Shown here one piece after another: positions 39,401 to 49,425 of a DNA stretch of 64,000 bases; position 1 is the first letter of the stretch, and each line of letters opens with the position of its first letter. Source of the DNA: Calliopum simillimum (Eukaryota > Arthropoda > Insecta > Diptera > Lauxaniidae); assembly GCA_951812925.1 (NCBI GenBank), contig OX638369.1, forward strand, positions 2,604,001 to 2,668,000. Reading direction: 5' to 3'. Made by a program: the position numbers and the translations under genes. The notes under the pieces were generated by a model that ran no database searches, was not told the origin of the DNA, and saw nothing but the letters and a program-made list of their open reading frames with translations.

Positions 39401-40616
39401 GTAATAATGTAACCATAATGAATGAGGTTGGACTTGATCCTGGTATTGATCATTTGCTTGCACTGGAATGCATACACGAAGCTCAGGATAAAGGCGGTGT
39501 AGTTGAGTCTTTTGTAAGCTATTGTGGAGGTTTGCCAGCGCCTGAATGTTCGGCGAATGCGTTGCGTTACAAATTTTCATGGTCACCACGTGGCGTGCTG
39601 TTGAATACATTGTCAGCGGCAAAATATTTGAGCAAGGGACAAATTGTTGAGATTTCAGGTGGTGGTGACTTAATGTCTAATCCAAAGAGCTTAGACTTTC
39701 TGCCTGGTTTTGCGTTGGAAGGTTTTCCAAATCGTGACTCTACAAAATATGCAAAGCTGTATGGTTTAGGCAAAGAGGTCCATACATTACTGCGTGGTAC
39801 TATTCGCTATAAAGGGTTCTCAGAATCCATACAACCTATGCAACTTTTGGGTTTGATTGATCCCGAACCACATCCAATGCTGCACCCCAGTGGACCTGAA
39901 GTGACGTGGCGTCAGTTGGTCATAAATATGTTGGGTATGTCTGACTCGAGCATATTTTATGAAAATTTGAAGCAAAAATTGGTTGAACGCATTGGAAGTG
40001 CTGATTGTCTGGAAAGTCTTGGTTTGTTGGAAGATCAGCCTGTTGTGAAGTTGAACACACCACTTGATACATTGAGTCACTACCTGTCAACTCGATTGGC
40101 CTTTGGTAAGGAGTGATACAGCGAATGATAATTTCATTGAATTCTATTGTCTCCAATTTACATTTTCAGAACGCAATGAACGAGATTTAGTCATACTACG
40201 CCATGAAGTTGGCATACGCTGGCAGGATGGTCGTCGTGAAGAGCGTGGTATTAATTTTGTTGTCTACGGTCAACCACAGGGACATTCAGCCATGGCAATG
40301 ACAGTTGGCAAGCCGGCAGCTATTGCGGCCAAAATGATACTTGATGGTAAGCGCGCAAATGATATCAAAGGGCCTGAATCACGTTCTTGCATTCACACAG
40401 AGCTGCAATCATGAAATTTTTCGCTTCTAATAATTTAAATCGACTTCCGAATTTTTTAAAATATTTATTTACATGTTTGTTTCATTTAATCCTACAGGTG
40501 AAATACAAGAGCGCGGTGTTGTATTGCCATTTACTCCAGATATTTATCGTCCAATGTTGCAGCGATTACGAGCTGAAGGTCTAACAGCAACCGAAACTTC
40601 AAAGTGGCTTAATTGA
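30474..40616 (+). CDS. LKRSDH: Bifunctional lysine-ketoglutarate reductase/saccharopine dehydrogenase (AASS)
   Basis: Nine exons: 30474-30554, 32743-32889, 36735-36911, 37008-37386, 37688-38262, 38872-38942, 39018-40105, 40170-40346 and 40498-40616. All junctions are GT-AG and in frame, giving 937 residues against about 926 in human AASS. The first 25 or so residues are basic/hydroxylated, a likely mitochondrial presequence. The LKR half carries [59 protein letters not shown] and [15 protein letters not shown]. The SDH half (from about residue 490) has the Rossmann loop [28 protein letters not shown] and [10 protein letters not shown]. The enzyme makes saccharopine from lysine and 2-oxoglutarate, then splits it to glutamate and aminoadipate semialdehyde. 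No frame-breaking change was seen; two NNAG choices at exon 2 differ by 4 nt and only the first keeps frame. Confidence 0.96.
30773..32102 (+). mobile_element. Tc1-like DNA transposon, defective, in LKRSDH intron 1
   Basis: Termini GCGATGAGCAA (30773) and TTGCTCATCAC (32102) are inverted and directly flanked by TA on both sides (30771-30772, 32103-32104), the Tc1/mariner target duplication. Subterminal inverted repeats AAGGACTGCGATCGATAAAA (30971) and TTTTATCGATCGCAGTCCTT (31971-31990) sit about 200 and 110 bp from the ends. The interior holds transposase remnants. Confidence 0.8.
31249..31800 (+). pseudogene. Tc1-like transposase remnant
   Basis: Frames change several times. The first piece (to about 31470) has a helix-turn-helix-like region ending [21 protein letters not shown] second gives [20 protein letters not shown], where MDDETY-type sequence normally carries the first catalytic Asp; here the second Asp is Tyr. 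A third (to about 31711) reads [20 protein letters not shown] then NCPELWSIE, equivalent to the PPNCPELRPIE end of the catalytic core. The stretch with the second catalytic Asp is missing between them. Clearly non-functional. Confidence 0.75.
34870..35490. repeat. Degenerate repeat array, roughly 110-125-bp spacing
   Basis: Phrases such as CTGCACCAATCGATAGTGAA (35012), TGCTCCAATCGATACGAATA (35124), TGTCGACTGATGCAATACAT (35192) and CAATCGATTGATGCAGTGCA (35294), each near a CAAAATTTTGG or TCCCCGACC motif, recur. Highly diverged. Confidence 0.45.
35850..36270. repeat. TTTCGGAGATAT-family copies in LKRSDH intron 2
   Basis: A forward piece (GGAGATATAGCCATGAAAAC) and downstream GAAAATTTCTTTGGTTTGCT match 14020-14280 in order. 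An inverted relic (CGATGGCTATATCTCTG) lies at 36254-36270. Confidence 0.5.
37418..37629. repeat. Foldback MITE (about 212 bp) in LKRSDH intron 4
   Basis: Imperfect arms of about 90 bp: TAATAAAACTGTGTGAAATT on the left, inverted as AATTTCGCACAGTTATTTTTA on the right, with the CATTCAGCAATG pair near the centre. It begins about 31 bp from the exon 4 splice donor. A second copy starts at 63958. Confidence 0.75.
38313..38408. repeat. Diverged copy of the 759-893 hairpin
   Basis: CTTGAAAACCTCTTCTACTC plus GTAAAACTGTAAAAA and an inverted AGTTTACGAAGTATTTGAAG partner follow the same order as the hairpin in the Cul2 intron. Located in LKRSDH intron 5. Confidence 0.5.
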
Positions 40617-40655
40617 CTCAAAATGTCTGCAATTTTCTTATGTGTCTTCGTGAAG

Positions 40656-40661
40656 AATAAA
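40656..40661 (+). terminator. LKRSDH polyadenylation signal
   Basis: AATAAA 40 bp after the stop codon at 40614-40616, the first canonical signal downstream. Confidence 0.6.
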
Positions 40662-40679
40662 ATTAATATAAGCAAATTG

Positions 40680-41638
40680 ATAGAATTTTTAGATAAACAG
40701 TTAGGTTATAGAATTGAAGTTGATATTGTTCAAGATTTTGTATTTATAATTATTTATAAAACTTTTTGTAAAATCCTTAATTAACTTTTAAGAAAATCTT
40801 TGAATTGAATGAATTTCAGAAAAAAATTATAATTGACGTATGTATACCATCCCATATCAATTTTCTCAAAAAGCAGGATTTTTCTTCTAAATTTTTCCAA
40901 AAAGGAGGTTTTTTAATCAAAAGGAATATGATATGTAAGCTTTCTATTCTTCTTTAATAAAATACAACAAAATACTTTCCAGTTTCTATTTATTAAGTTT
41001 TATTTACACATTTCTCTTGGTTCTGTATTATTATTTTCTTTTACATTGTTTTTATTTTAGTTTTTCTTTCTTTTTAAGTTTATCAATATAATTTCTCATT
41101 CTGCACTTTTCATTGTCTTAAATTTCACAGCTTTATATGTCCGCAGACAACCGTCTGCTTTAACTTTTCTTCAACAACTCCTTAACTTAACTGTCCTTTA
41201 TTAGTTTATTCAAAGTCTTTTCGTTATTTTTGTCAAGTTTCGTTCAAGTCTCGCTCATTTTGTCAGTGCTGCCAAGTCGTCCGTTTAGATCCGTTCCCAC
41301 ATATATTTAACGAGAAACGCTTTTAAATGAATGAAATACGATGCCCCTGTTGCGGTTTTTTAACTGCGTTAAAATCGGTCGTTTCTACTAGCCATACCTT
41401 CGAATGTACTGCTACGATTTTACTCATTTATGTCTTCCAAGTCGGTGCAGTAGTTTCAGAGAAAGGGCTAGCAGAAACAATCGATGGCCAACAATTTTAT
41501 CGCAAATAGATAACCACATAGAGGTCATTGTCTCTTATCTCTTATCTCTAATTCCTTATTCTAATTAGATTTCCCTAAATTCTTCATTTTCGTTAACTGT
41601 TTGGTCGCCGCTGGATATATAACGAGCATATTTTGTTG
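40680..41638. other. Intergenic, no gene seen
   Basis: T-rich sequence downstream of LKRSDH; small frames such as 41327-41509 lack recognisable features. Confidence 0.4.
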
Positions 41639-41830
41639 TCAATGATATTTGGCGAAGCATATCCGGCTGCGATTTAATAAACGAATGGTCAAAATGGCCC
41701 TTAGGATGGTGACTTGTAGCTGCGTTTTCTCTGTACTCCACGTCTTGTTCATTGTAGCAAAAACTCTTTCAGCGGAAACTGTTGAGCCTTGCTGGCATAG
41801 AATGTATTCAATCCTGTTTGTCGCAATTTT
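41639..41830 (-). pseudogene. Possible hAT-type transposase C-terminal fragment
   Basis: On the minus strand one frame reads CQQGSTVSAERVFATMNKTW then STEKTQLQVTILRAILTIRL and stops at 41639. The S-x-x-SAERVFA-x-MN pattern followed by L-x-x-LRAILTIR resembles the dimerisation region of hAT transposases. Upstream continuation is interrupted. A single domain fragment only; assignment is by motif memory. Confidence 0.4.
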
Positions 41831-42471
41831 GGTTATTCAAATGGCCGATTATATCGACATCGCTTCACTACGGGAATCTTGTAATTTTTCCACTGTTCAA
41901 AATTCACTTTGCGTACAATAGTTTTTGATGAAGCCAATGGATGGAGCGAGTTGGCGGTTAGATTGTACAATTTTTGAATATCGCAATGCTCTAAATTACG
42001 AGTAGAAGCATTTTCAATAGGAAAGAAGGTTTTTGAAATTTTCGGCTTAAAAAGGTGGACAATCCTACCAAAAGGAGAATAGATAGGATGATAACTTATG
42101 AATGATATCGATCGAATGTGAATTTTTCAATTACTAAAAAAATCATTCTGGATTATAATTTTTTCAATAAAAATAAGAATCAAGCTGAACGAACTAATGA
42201 GGTCATGACTATGAGTATTTAGCATACTTTCATCGAAAGATTTTTATGCTTCGATCTAATAGCAAGGTCGAAAATTGTTGTGAGGCATTTCCTATTTTTT
42301 GTCTTATAATCTTCTCCTCGTCGATACTAATATGTACATATGTTGTGAGACTTCATTAAAATCGTTTGGACAGTTTACGAGTCCATTAAACACAGACCAA
42401 CCAAATTTCATATTTATTAAAATAGATTCTTGCTCAATACCGCTGGTCGGTCCACATTTCATTAATGAATA

Positions 42472-43567
42472 ACACAGGTATACAAAATAAAAAAATGTCA
42501 TGGCGTTTTGACCAGACTATGTGTTTCCTAGGGACTTTGACTTCCTGAATCCAAATCCGGGGTCCGTTTTTTTCCAGAACGTCTGAGAAAAAAGATTTCA
42601 AGGTCATATGGAGGTCAAAATGGTCATGTGTCGTTTAGTGATAAATTCGCTACAATTCTGAAACTAATTTTATATCATTGAATTTTTAGCTCTAAAAAAG
42701 AATATGTGATCAAAAAGGGCCTAGTTTCGGAGATATAGCCATCGGAATCCGGATATATCTTCTATGAAAACCGCTATAAGTTGGTAACTACTGGATGGAT
42801 TTGGAAAATATTGGTGTCATATGAAAGGTATTTTGTTGTTGTTGGTTTTGTTGATGTATTTGTTGTCCACATCTCCGAAACTAGGCCCGAGATATTTTTC
42901 TATCTTTAAAAATTGATTGTTGCTGCTGCAAGAATAATTGCTGGTAGCGGTCGCTGTTGATGTTCTTGGATGAAATGTAGTTTTTTCTTTTTTTTTAAAA
43001 TAGGTTAAAAATCTGCATCAGAAAATCCTTTGAAAATTTTCTCCAGGGTGAGGCAGGATAGCCAGTTGTAGTTTGGTTGTAAATAAATTATAACAGCTGT
43101 AGTTGTGGGTTAATAATGATAAAATATTTATGTATGTTTTTTAGAAGTTTTACATTTTTTATGATAATTCTATTTTGTACATTATTTTTTTATAAATCTA
43201 ACAAAATACAAAAATCATTTTTTGAAATTTAAAAACTAAAATAAATTGATAAACAATCATAAGTTAAAGGATATAGGATAACAAGTAAGTGAAGTAAATG
43301 TAAGCACTACAGATACCCTTTTGGATCACATATTCTTTTTAAGGACAAAGAACTCAATGATAAAAAATTAGTTTCAGAGTTTTAGCGAATTTTATCACTA
43401 AACGACGCATGAACCCCATTTTAACCTCCATATGACCTTGAAATCTTTTTTCTCAGACGTTCTGGAAAAAAACGGACCCCGGATTCGGATTCAGGACGTC
43501 AAAGTCCCTAAGAAACACATAGTCTGGTCAAAACGCCATGACATTTTTTTTTTTTGTAAACCTGTGT
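42472..43567. repeat. Long-TIR element (about 1.1 kb, arms about 200 bp)
   Basis: Left arm starts ACACAGGTATACAAAATAAA and includes ATGTCATGGCGTTTTGACCA and GTCTGAGAAAAAAGATTTCA. The right arm (43370-43567) is its reverse complement, ending TTTGTAAACCTGTGT. The interior has no ORF but carries a TTTCGGAGATAT-family copy (42718-42840), itself paired with an inverted TCTCCGAAACTAGGCCC at 42873. Non-autonomous element of unknown class. Confidence 0.8.
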
Positions 43568-43569
43568 AA

Positions 43570-43980
43570 TCTTTCAGAAATTTTGTGAGCAAAAAAAAAA
43601 AGTGCTCGTCCCCATACATGTAAATATAGAAGCACTTTCACAATGATTTTTTATAAGGCTGCAGTAAGAACAACATGGGTTGGGTTCGAACCTAGCCTGG
43701 GTGATTTTTATTTTTACTTTTTATAAAGTGTTTTTGCTTTATTTTTTTTTATTAAAATAATTTAATTTTATTGAAAAAACGCTTACCGCAGCATTAGAAA
43801 TAAGCGCTTCAAAAACTCTTTTTTGGTAAGGCTGCGGTAAGCTTTTTCTCGCTTGCATCCTATAAAATGCAATGTTAAAAAGAAAGAATAGTTCTTACGG
43901 AGTGGAAGCGCTTATTGGTAAAAAGATGCACTTCAGAAGGGTTTTTGAAGCACTTACTTTCCCCTTGGGTTGCTATATGA
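43570..43980. repeat. Repeat region with TACCGCAGC motifs and an isolated B-box-like site
   Basis: GGGTTCGAACCTAG at 43681 looks like a tRNA T-arm or RNA polymerase III B box, but no matching A box or cloverleaf was found. CTTACCGCAGC/GCTGCGGTAAG occurs as an inverted pair at 43785 and 43831. Possibly a SINE remnant. Confidence 0.3.
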
Positions 43981-44070
43981 CACAGGACAGCATCCATTGT
44001 TGTAGTGGTGGTAGTTAAAGATATGTGGTATGGAAATTTTAGCGCAATGTTTCTTTCAAATTTTTGGATA

Positions 44071-44294
44071 TGTGGCGACCTGCCAACTCTACTGAAAGTA
44101 AAGACAACTCAAAGCTACCTGACGACTTCGAATAAAAGATATTTTTGTCAAATGATTTTTAAGAAAATTGTCAATGTGAAAATAATTAGATTTGAGAAAC
44201 ATCTTAGAGCATTAAAGCTTATTAAATAAATAACAATTGGAATATTGAAATATAGTTTTGAAACTTATATTAAAGACTTTCAGCGGTTATTACA
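44071..44294 (+). repeat. 5' LTR of Ty3/gypsy-type element
   Basis: A 224-bp repeat starting TGTGGCGACC and ending GGTTATTACA (TG...CA). By eye it is identical to 47348-47571. It contains an AATAAA signal near 44226. The preceding GGATA (44066-44070) is the target duplication. Confidence 0.92.
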
Positions 44295-44568
44295 TTGGCG
44301 ACGAGGTAAATATATTTTATTTTTCCATTCTTGGAAAAAAAAAGGAAAAAAAATGCATATATGAACGTATGTGTGAAAACGAAACAAAATAAGTGCTAAT
44401 GTTGGTGTTTTTTATTTGAAATAACAAATTAGCAAGTCATTTTGAGTTAAACGCAGACCCAATAGAATTGGGCAAATGCGAATTCCATGAAAATGGAGTA
44501 AAATAATAGGAAAAAGAAGAGATTATTTTTCTTTTCAGCAAGTTCGTATAGAAGAACTGAGCAGAAAT

Positions 44569-45300
44569 GAATACGACAGGCGTTATACCGTTTCTTTGCG
44601 AAGCCATTAATAAGTCGCTAATCCGGTCTAAATGGACCTTATACCTTGAGGCAGAAGAAATCCAAAACCCAGTAAAAAAAAGAAAAATAAGTTGTTACAT
44701 TTACGGGTTCACAGCTGCAAGAGTTTATTTTTAATATCCCGAGGCACTGGTGGAACCTAGCGAAGACGTTAATCCTTATGAAGTCCTTGTTGATAAGCTG
44801 AACGACTATTTTTCTTCAAAGAGAATTCTACGTTTGAGCGGCATTTATTTCGATCTTTGAAGCGTGAGGATGGGGAAAATCTAGCCAAGTTCATGTTGCG
44901 GTTACAGAACCAGGCGATGAAGTGTCAGTTTGGACAAACTAAAGATGAAGTTGTGAAAATAGATCTGAAAGAAAAACTGATTGATGCGTGGGACCCAACA
45001 GACTTAAAAAAACGGTTATTGGAAAAAGAACATACCTTAGAAGAAATACTAGTAATGTGTCAGGTATATAAACAAATTAATGACCAATCTGAAGGTATGC
45101 TGATGGCGCCACCTACATCTAATGCCGTTTACAGAGCAACGCCTGGAAAATAAAATATGAATTCTAGTCTAGAATGTGGCAGATGTGGCCAACAAGGTCA
45201 TTTTGGAAATAGTGTGAGCTGACTAGCTCACAACGCAAAGTGCAATAAATGTAATTTTTTTGGTCATTTTGCACGCATGTGCCGGACAGAATCATTTGAA
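44569..45300 (+). pseudogene. Retrotransposon gag remnant with zinc knuckle
   Basis: A start near 44569 opens a gag-like frame that is stopped at about 44730 and shifted near 44820. The next frame (44857-45153) reads KREDGENLAKFMLRLQNQA, a capsid-type segment. Then comes CGRCGQQGHFG and, after a stop, CNKCNFFGHFARMC, a CX2CX4HX4C knuckle. Broken in at least three places. Confidence 0.75.
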
Positions 45301-45349
45301 AGAGGCATAAAAAAACGAAAAGTTGGTCCATCAAATATCTGAAGGAAGA

Positions 45350-47153
45350 AAAATGTATGTTGAAAGTACGGAAGACGAAGTTTTTGGGCCATATATGTCT
45401 ACAGAGGGTATCGATCCTGACCCTGAAAAATTTAGTCTGTGTTAAAATTTCGCCTCCATCCAACAAAGAAGAGACACGAAGCTTTCTGGGGTCGGTGACA
45501 TATCTTGGTGATGTTACTGAACCGTTGCGCCATCTTATCAAAAAAGACGTTTAGTTCACATGGGGACCAATTCAAACTAATTCATGTCAGAAGTTAATAC
45601 AAAGTCTGGCTAATTTACCGACTCTATCATACTTTAATCCCAAATACGTGTCACGAGTAATAGCGGATGCGAGCCCAGTGGCTTTAGGCGCAGTTTTTCT
45701 CCAATTCAACAGCGAAGATCTTTTGCAAGCAAAAGCCTGTCTGAAGTTGAACGCCGCTCTTCGCAGACCGGAAAGGAAAGTCTTGCTCTAGTATGGTCAG
45801 TTGAAAGGTTTTGTTATTATTTGGCGGGAATTGAGTTTGAATTGGTAACCAACCATAAACCATTAGAAGCAATTTTCAAACAATCTTCAAAACCACCTGC
45901 TAGGATTGAGCGTTGGGTCTTGCGACTACAATCATTCAAATTTAAGGTAATATATCGAGTAGGTAAATTTAATATTGCTGATTCATTTTCCAGATTATGT
46001 ACGGGCATTGTCAGACATCCTTGCACTTGTGATAAGCACTGTGAACAGAATATTTTTGAAATTATTGAGAAATCAATTCCTCAAGCGTTAACCATACTTG
46101 AAATTGTAAAAAAAAAAAATGGTTCCGATCCATAACTTATGGAAGCTGTTAAAGCGGATGATTGGAAAGCTAATAATAAAAACATTTTTTTTTCCATTTC
46201 GATTAGAGCTGTGCACACTAGGAAATATCTTGCTACGAGGCTTTAAAATTTTTATACCAACAGCGTTGAGATCAAGAGTCCTGGAATTGGCGCATGAAGG
46301 CCATCCGGGAGAAACTGTAATGAAACGCAGGGTTTGGTCAAAAGTATAGTGGCCTTTAATTGTTAGAGACGTAGAAAAATTTGTAAAAAGCTGCCGTGAA
46401 TAATTGTTGGTATCAAGACCAAGTAAGCTTGCTCCGATGACAAGACGTGTCTTCCCAGAGAGGCCTTGGCAATGCCTGGCAATGGATCTATTGGGGCCTA
46501 TGCCAAATCATGAGCATATCTTTGTTGTGATCGATTATTTCTCAATATACCATGAGCTTAAACTTTTGAAGAAGATCACAAAAAATGTAATAATAACAAT
46601 TCTGAATGGAATATTTTTTTTTTAGACTGGGATATCCAAAATCCATCACAGCAGATAATGGGCGACAGTTTGTGAGTGATGAATTCAAAAAGGATTGCAT
46701 TGAAAACGCTATTGAGCTGATTACATCTCCACCCTACTGGCCGTAAACAAATGGAGAAGTAGAAAATATGAATTGCTCGGTTCTTAAACGTCTGCAAATG
46801 CTCAGGGAGCGAACTACAAGACTGAAATTCAAAAATTCATTTTAATGTATAATGTAACCAAAGATGGCACTACTGGAAAATCTCCATCCGAATTGCTGTT
46901 CAACAGGCGGTTAAAAGACAAGATTTCATCCCATGATGACATAAGCAAAGACGCGTTAGATATGGAAGCTAGAGATTTGGATATAATGATTAAAGAAAAA
47001 GGAGGGGAAAGAGGAGATAAAGATCGTGGTGCCAAGCAAAGCGGTATCCGTGTTGGTGACAAAGTGCTGCTTCAGAATGTAATATTCCCGAATAAACTGA
47101 CAACGACTTTTGGCTCAGACGAATATGAATACGAAGTAATATATCGGAAATAG
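45350..47153 (+). pseudogene. Retrotransposon pol remnant: RT end, RNase H, integrase
   Basis: Pieces in changing frames: the end of reverse transcriptase (FLGHICLQR, PPSNKEETRSFLGSVTYL, TEPLRHLIKKDV), an RNase H domain (IADASPVALGAVF near 45660, LVTNHKPLEAIF near 45840), integrase zinc and core (LELAHEGHPGETVMKRRVW, CLAMDLLGPMP, ITADNGRQFVSDEFKK) and a C-terminal GDKVLLQN segment. Stops interrupt at about 46347, 46400, 46624 and 46743. The reverse transcriptase catalytic region (YxDD) is not present. The layout fits Ty3/gypsy pol. Confidence 0.8.
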
Positions 47154-47347
47154 AATGATGTTGTAGTTCGTGAGAACGGCATAGAATTTAGACGTAATTT
47201 GAGTCATCTGAAAAAAAGTTCCAACTTCGGACTGCTCTGACGATAGTGAAGGTGCATCTATTTCTTCCACTCAGGTCAAAGCACTAGATGAGGAACTCCA
47301 AGGCCACCAACCTAGATTAACGCTAAAGCTGAAAAACATTGGAGGGA

Positions 47348-47571
47348 TGTGGCGACCTGCCAACTCTACTGAAAGTAAAGACAACTCAAAGCTACCTGAC
47401 GACTTCGAATAAAAGATATTTTTGTCAAATGATTTTTAAGAAAATTGTCAATGTGAAAATAATTAGATTTGAGAAACATCTTAGAGCATTAAAGCTTATT
47501 AAATAAATAACAATTGGAATATTGAAATATAGTTTTGAAACTTATATTAAAGACTTTCAGCGGTTATTACA
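47348..47571 (+). repeat. 3' LTR of Ty3/gypsy-type element
   Basis: Identical by eye to the 5' LTR at 44071-44294; followed by target duplication GGATA. Confidence 0.92.
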
Positions 47572-47699
47572 GGATATATGAATTATTTACACTCGTATTG
47601 ATTGCTGATAAATGCCCTTTGCTTAGTATAAGTAAGCAATTACTTTAGCATATCGCAATAACTTAAAATATTTGTGTTATCATCTTGCCATCAGCAGAA

Positions 47700-48450
47700 C
47701 GTTTTTTTTTTTTTTGTTGTTACAATTAATCCTTAGCGTTTTTGTATTTTAAGTTTTTTTTTGGACTGTTGCTTTCGACATTTCTTCCTCCCAAGCCTGC
47801 TGTTTGATTTCACACCGTAAATCAGTGATTCTAAAAATACAATAAATTTCTCAGTGCTGATTTTCTCCATTTCTGCATTTTCTTCATGCGCTTCCTTTTT
47901 AAGGAAATTCCTTCTTGCTCAATGCCGTAAAACGCTGTAATTTATCTTGTTTTGCATTGTCTTATGTTCAAGAACCAGCCAGGCTTCTTTCTAATGGGAC
48001 AGCAGCAGCAATGCTAGGCATTTGCACCGATTTGCAAAGCGAAGATGAACATTTGTTCTCCTTTGCTGCAGCTGCTACTTCTGCAGGAGATGGAGTGACT
48101 TGCATACAAATATTGGGTACAACATTCCTTTAAATACCCAAAGCTTAGTACACTTTGCCTAACGGTTGGTCGCCCAACTTCTTGGCCACTTCACCGAATG
48201 TAAAGCGTGAAGGATTTCTTTGATTTACTCGCTCCTTGGGTTGTTCGTTTGCATCGTTTACTGCAGCTTAAATGTGATAAATGATTTTCAACGGTCTTGG
48301 TTTCTAGCTGTTGGTATCAGTTTTTGTTGTTCTCTCTTAAAATTAGCTTGCACGCTGCATTTTTGGCTCAGTCTTTTTAAGTTTGTCTGCTTTTAATGGC
48401 TTTCGAATCGAGGTCAAGTTTGTATTTTGAATGCATTGGAATTTATGGTT
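47700..48450 (-). pseudogene. Possible processed pseudogene of unknown origin
   Basis: On the minus strand protein-like segments appear in shifting frames without introns: RNPSRFTFGEVAKKLGDQPL near 48200, TPSPAEVAAAAKENKCSSSL near 48080, and a 60-residue frame with EKISTEKFIVFLESL ending in a basic tail (GRKKCRKQQSKKK) and stop near 47740. An A-run follows on the same strand (T-run 47702-47715). This is the pattern of an old reverse-transcribed mRNA. No parent gene was recognised. Confidence 0.35.
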
Positions 48451-49425
48451 TCCCCTATATTTTAAGTTATTATTTTTACGGTTTTTTGTGATGTTTTAAA
48501 CGTTCTTTTTTGCATAGTTTTTAGATCTATAATTATTCAAATACGAATGTGATAGGCTACTGATTTCGTGTAATATTTTTTGGTGTAGTGAAATAGATAT
48601 AAATATTTTCTTGAAAATTATTCTTGTTTTCTCTCAAATGTGAAGATTTAAAAGTGATGTTGACCTGAAAGCTCAGACTTTAAGAGGCTGCCCTCAGGGT
48701 GGAGTACTATTTCAGAACAGTATAAACAGGCTGGAGCAACACTCTGGGCAATTATTCATACCAAGAGTTTCCAAACAAAGAACAAAATAGTTACTTATGT
48801 TGAACTAGAAAGTTATAGTCAGAAAATACCTGGAAACAACATGATATTATTCCAGGGCGAAATCTGTAGATTCTATAACAAAGAAGAGGAACCAGCAGAA
48901 CATATTTTATGACAGTTTACAGATATCGTTATTTATACATCGCATATCGCCTTACCTCCGAGTGTAACATTTGACATTCGTTTAAGCCACACGAAGAAAA
49001 ATAATAATACGTACCACTTTATACCTAATAAATTTTACCAGAAATTCAAGTCAAAATTGTGACAACTCCCTACTGAAGTAAATTTTACCATACTGTTTTA
49101 GTTAATTCTGAATTTTTGAGTGGCCTTACAGTCCAGTAATTTTTTTAAAAAAATTCAAGTGATTATGTCAGACCTCTACACCACTGATCTATGTGATGAA
49201 GAGGTATATTAAGCAAATGGCTGTCCAAATATAAATATTTTACTAGAATTATAAAGTAAAAATGGTAATATATTTTTGTGGCGGAAAGCATAATTTACTC
49301 CACGTTTAGAGTAAATATTTCTTTATTATTTCACTATATTTTATGTGTAAACATTACTTTACGGAACAATCAAATAGTTCATACGTATGTTCATTTATGT
49401 TTGAAATTAAGTGCTACCCAACAAA
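48451..49425. other. Intergenic, no gene seen
   Basis: AT-rich sequence with no recognisable gene, repeat or RNA. Confidence 0.4.

Larger units (their letters stand above)
44071..47571 (+). mobile_element. Ty3/gypsy-type LTR retrotransposon, internally deleted and mutated
   Basis: Two 224-bp LTRs bound a 3.05-kb interior, with GGATA duplicated outside both ends (44066-44070, 47572-47576). TTGGCGACGAGG directly after the 5' LTR is a likely primer binding site; a short purine run GGAGGGA precedes the 3' LTR. The gag-pol order is recognisable, but protease and most of reverse transcriptase are absent and stops or frameshifts are frequent. Confidence 0.9.

Noticed and set aside
41649..41921. 90-codon plus-strand frame with hydrophobic segments
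   Set aside because: Overlaps the more convincing minus-strand hAT-like frame; the hydrophobic character is an antisense by-product.
43660..43705. Possible tRNA gene (GGGTTCGAACC)
   Set aside because: Only a T-arm-like palindrome; no acceptor, D or anticodon stems could be matched around it.
47915..48133. 72-codon plus-strand frame (47915-48133)
   Set aside because: Lies antisense to the minus-strand pseudogene candidate and has no recognisable motif.
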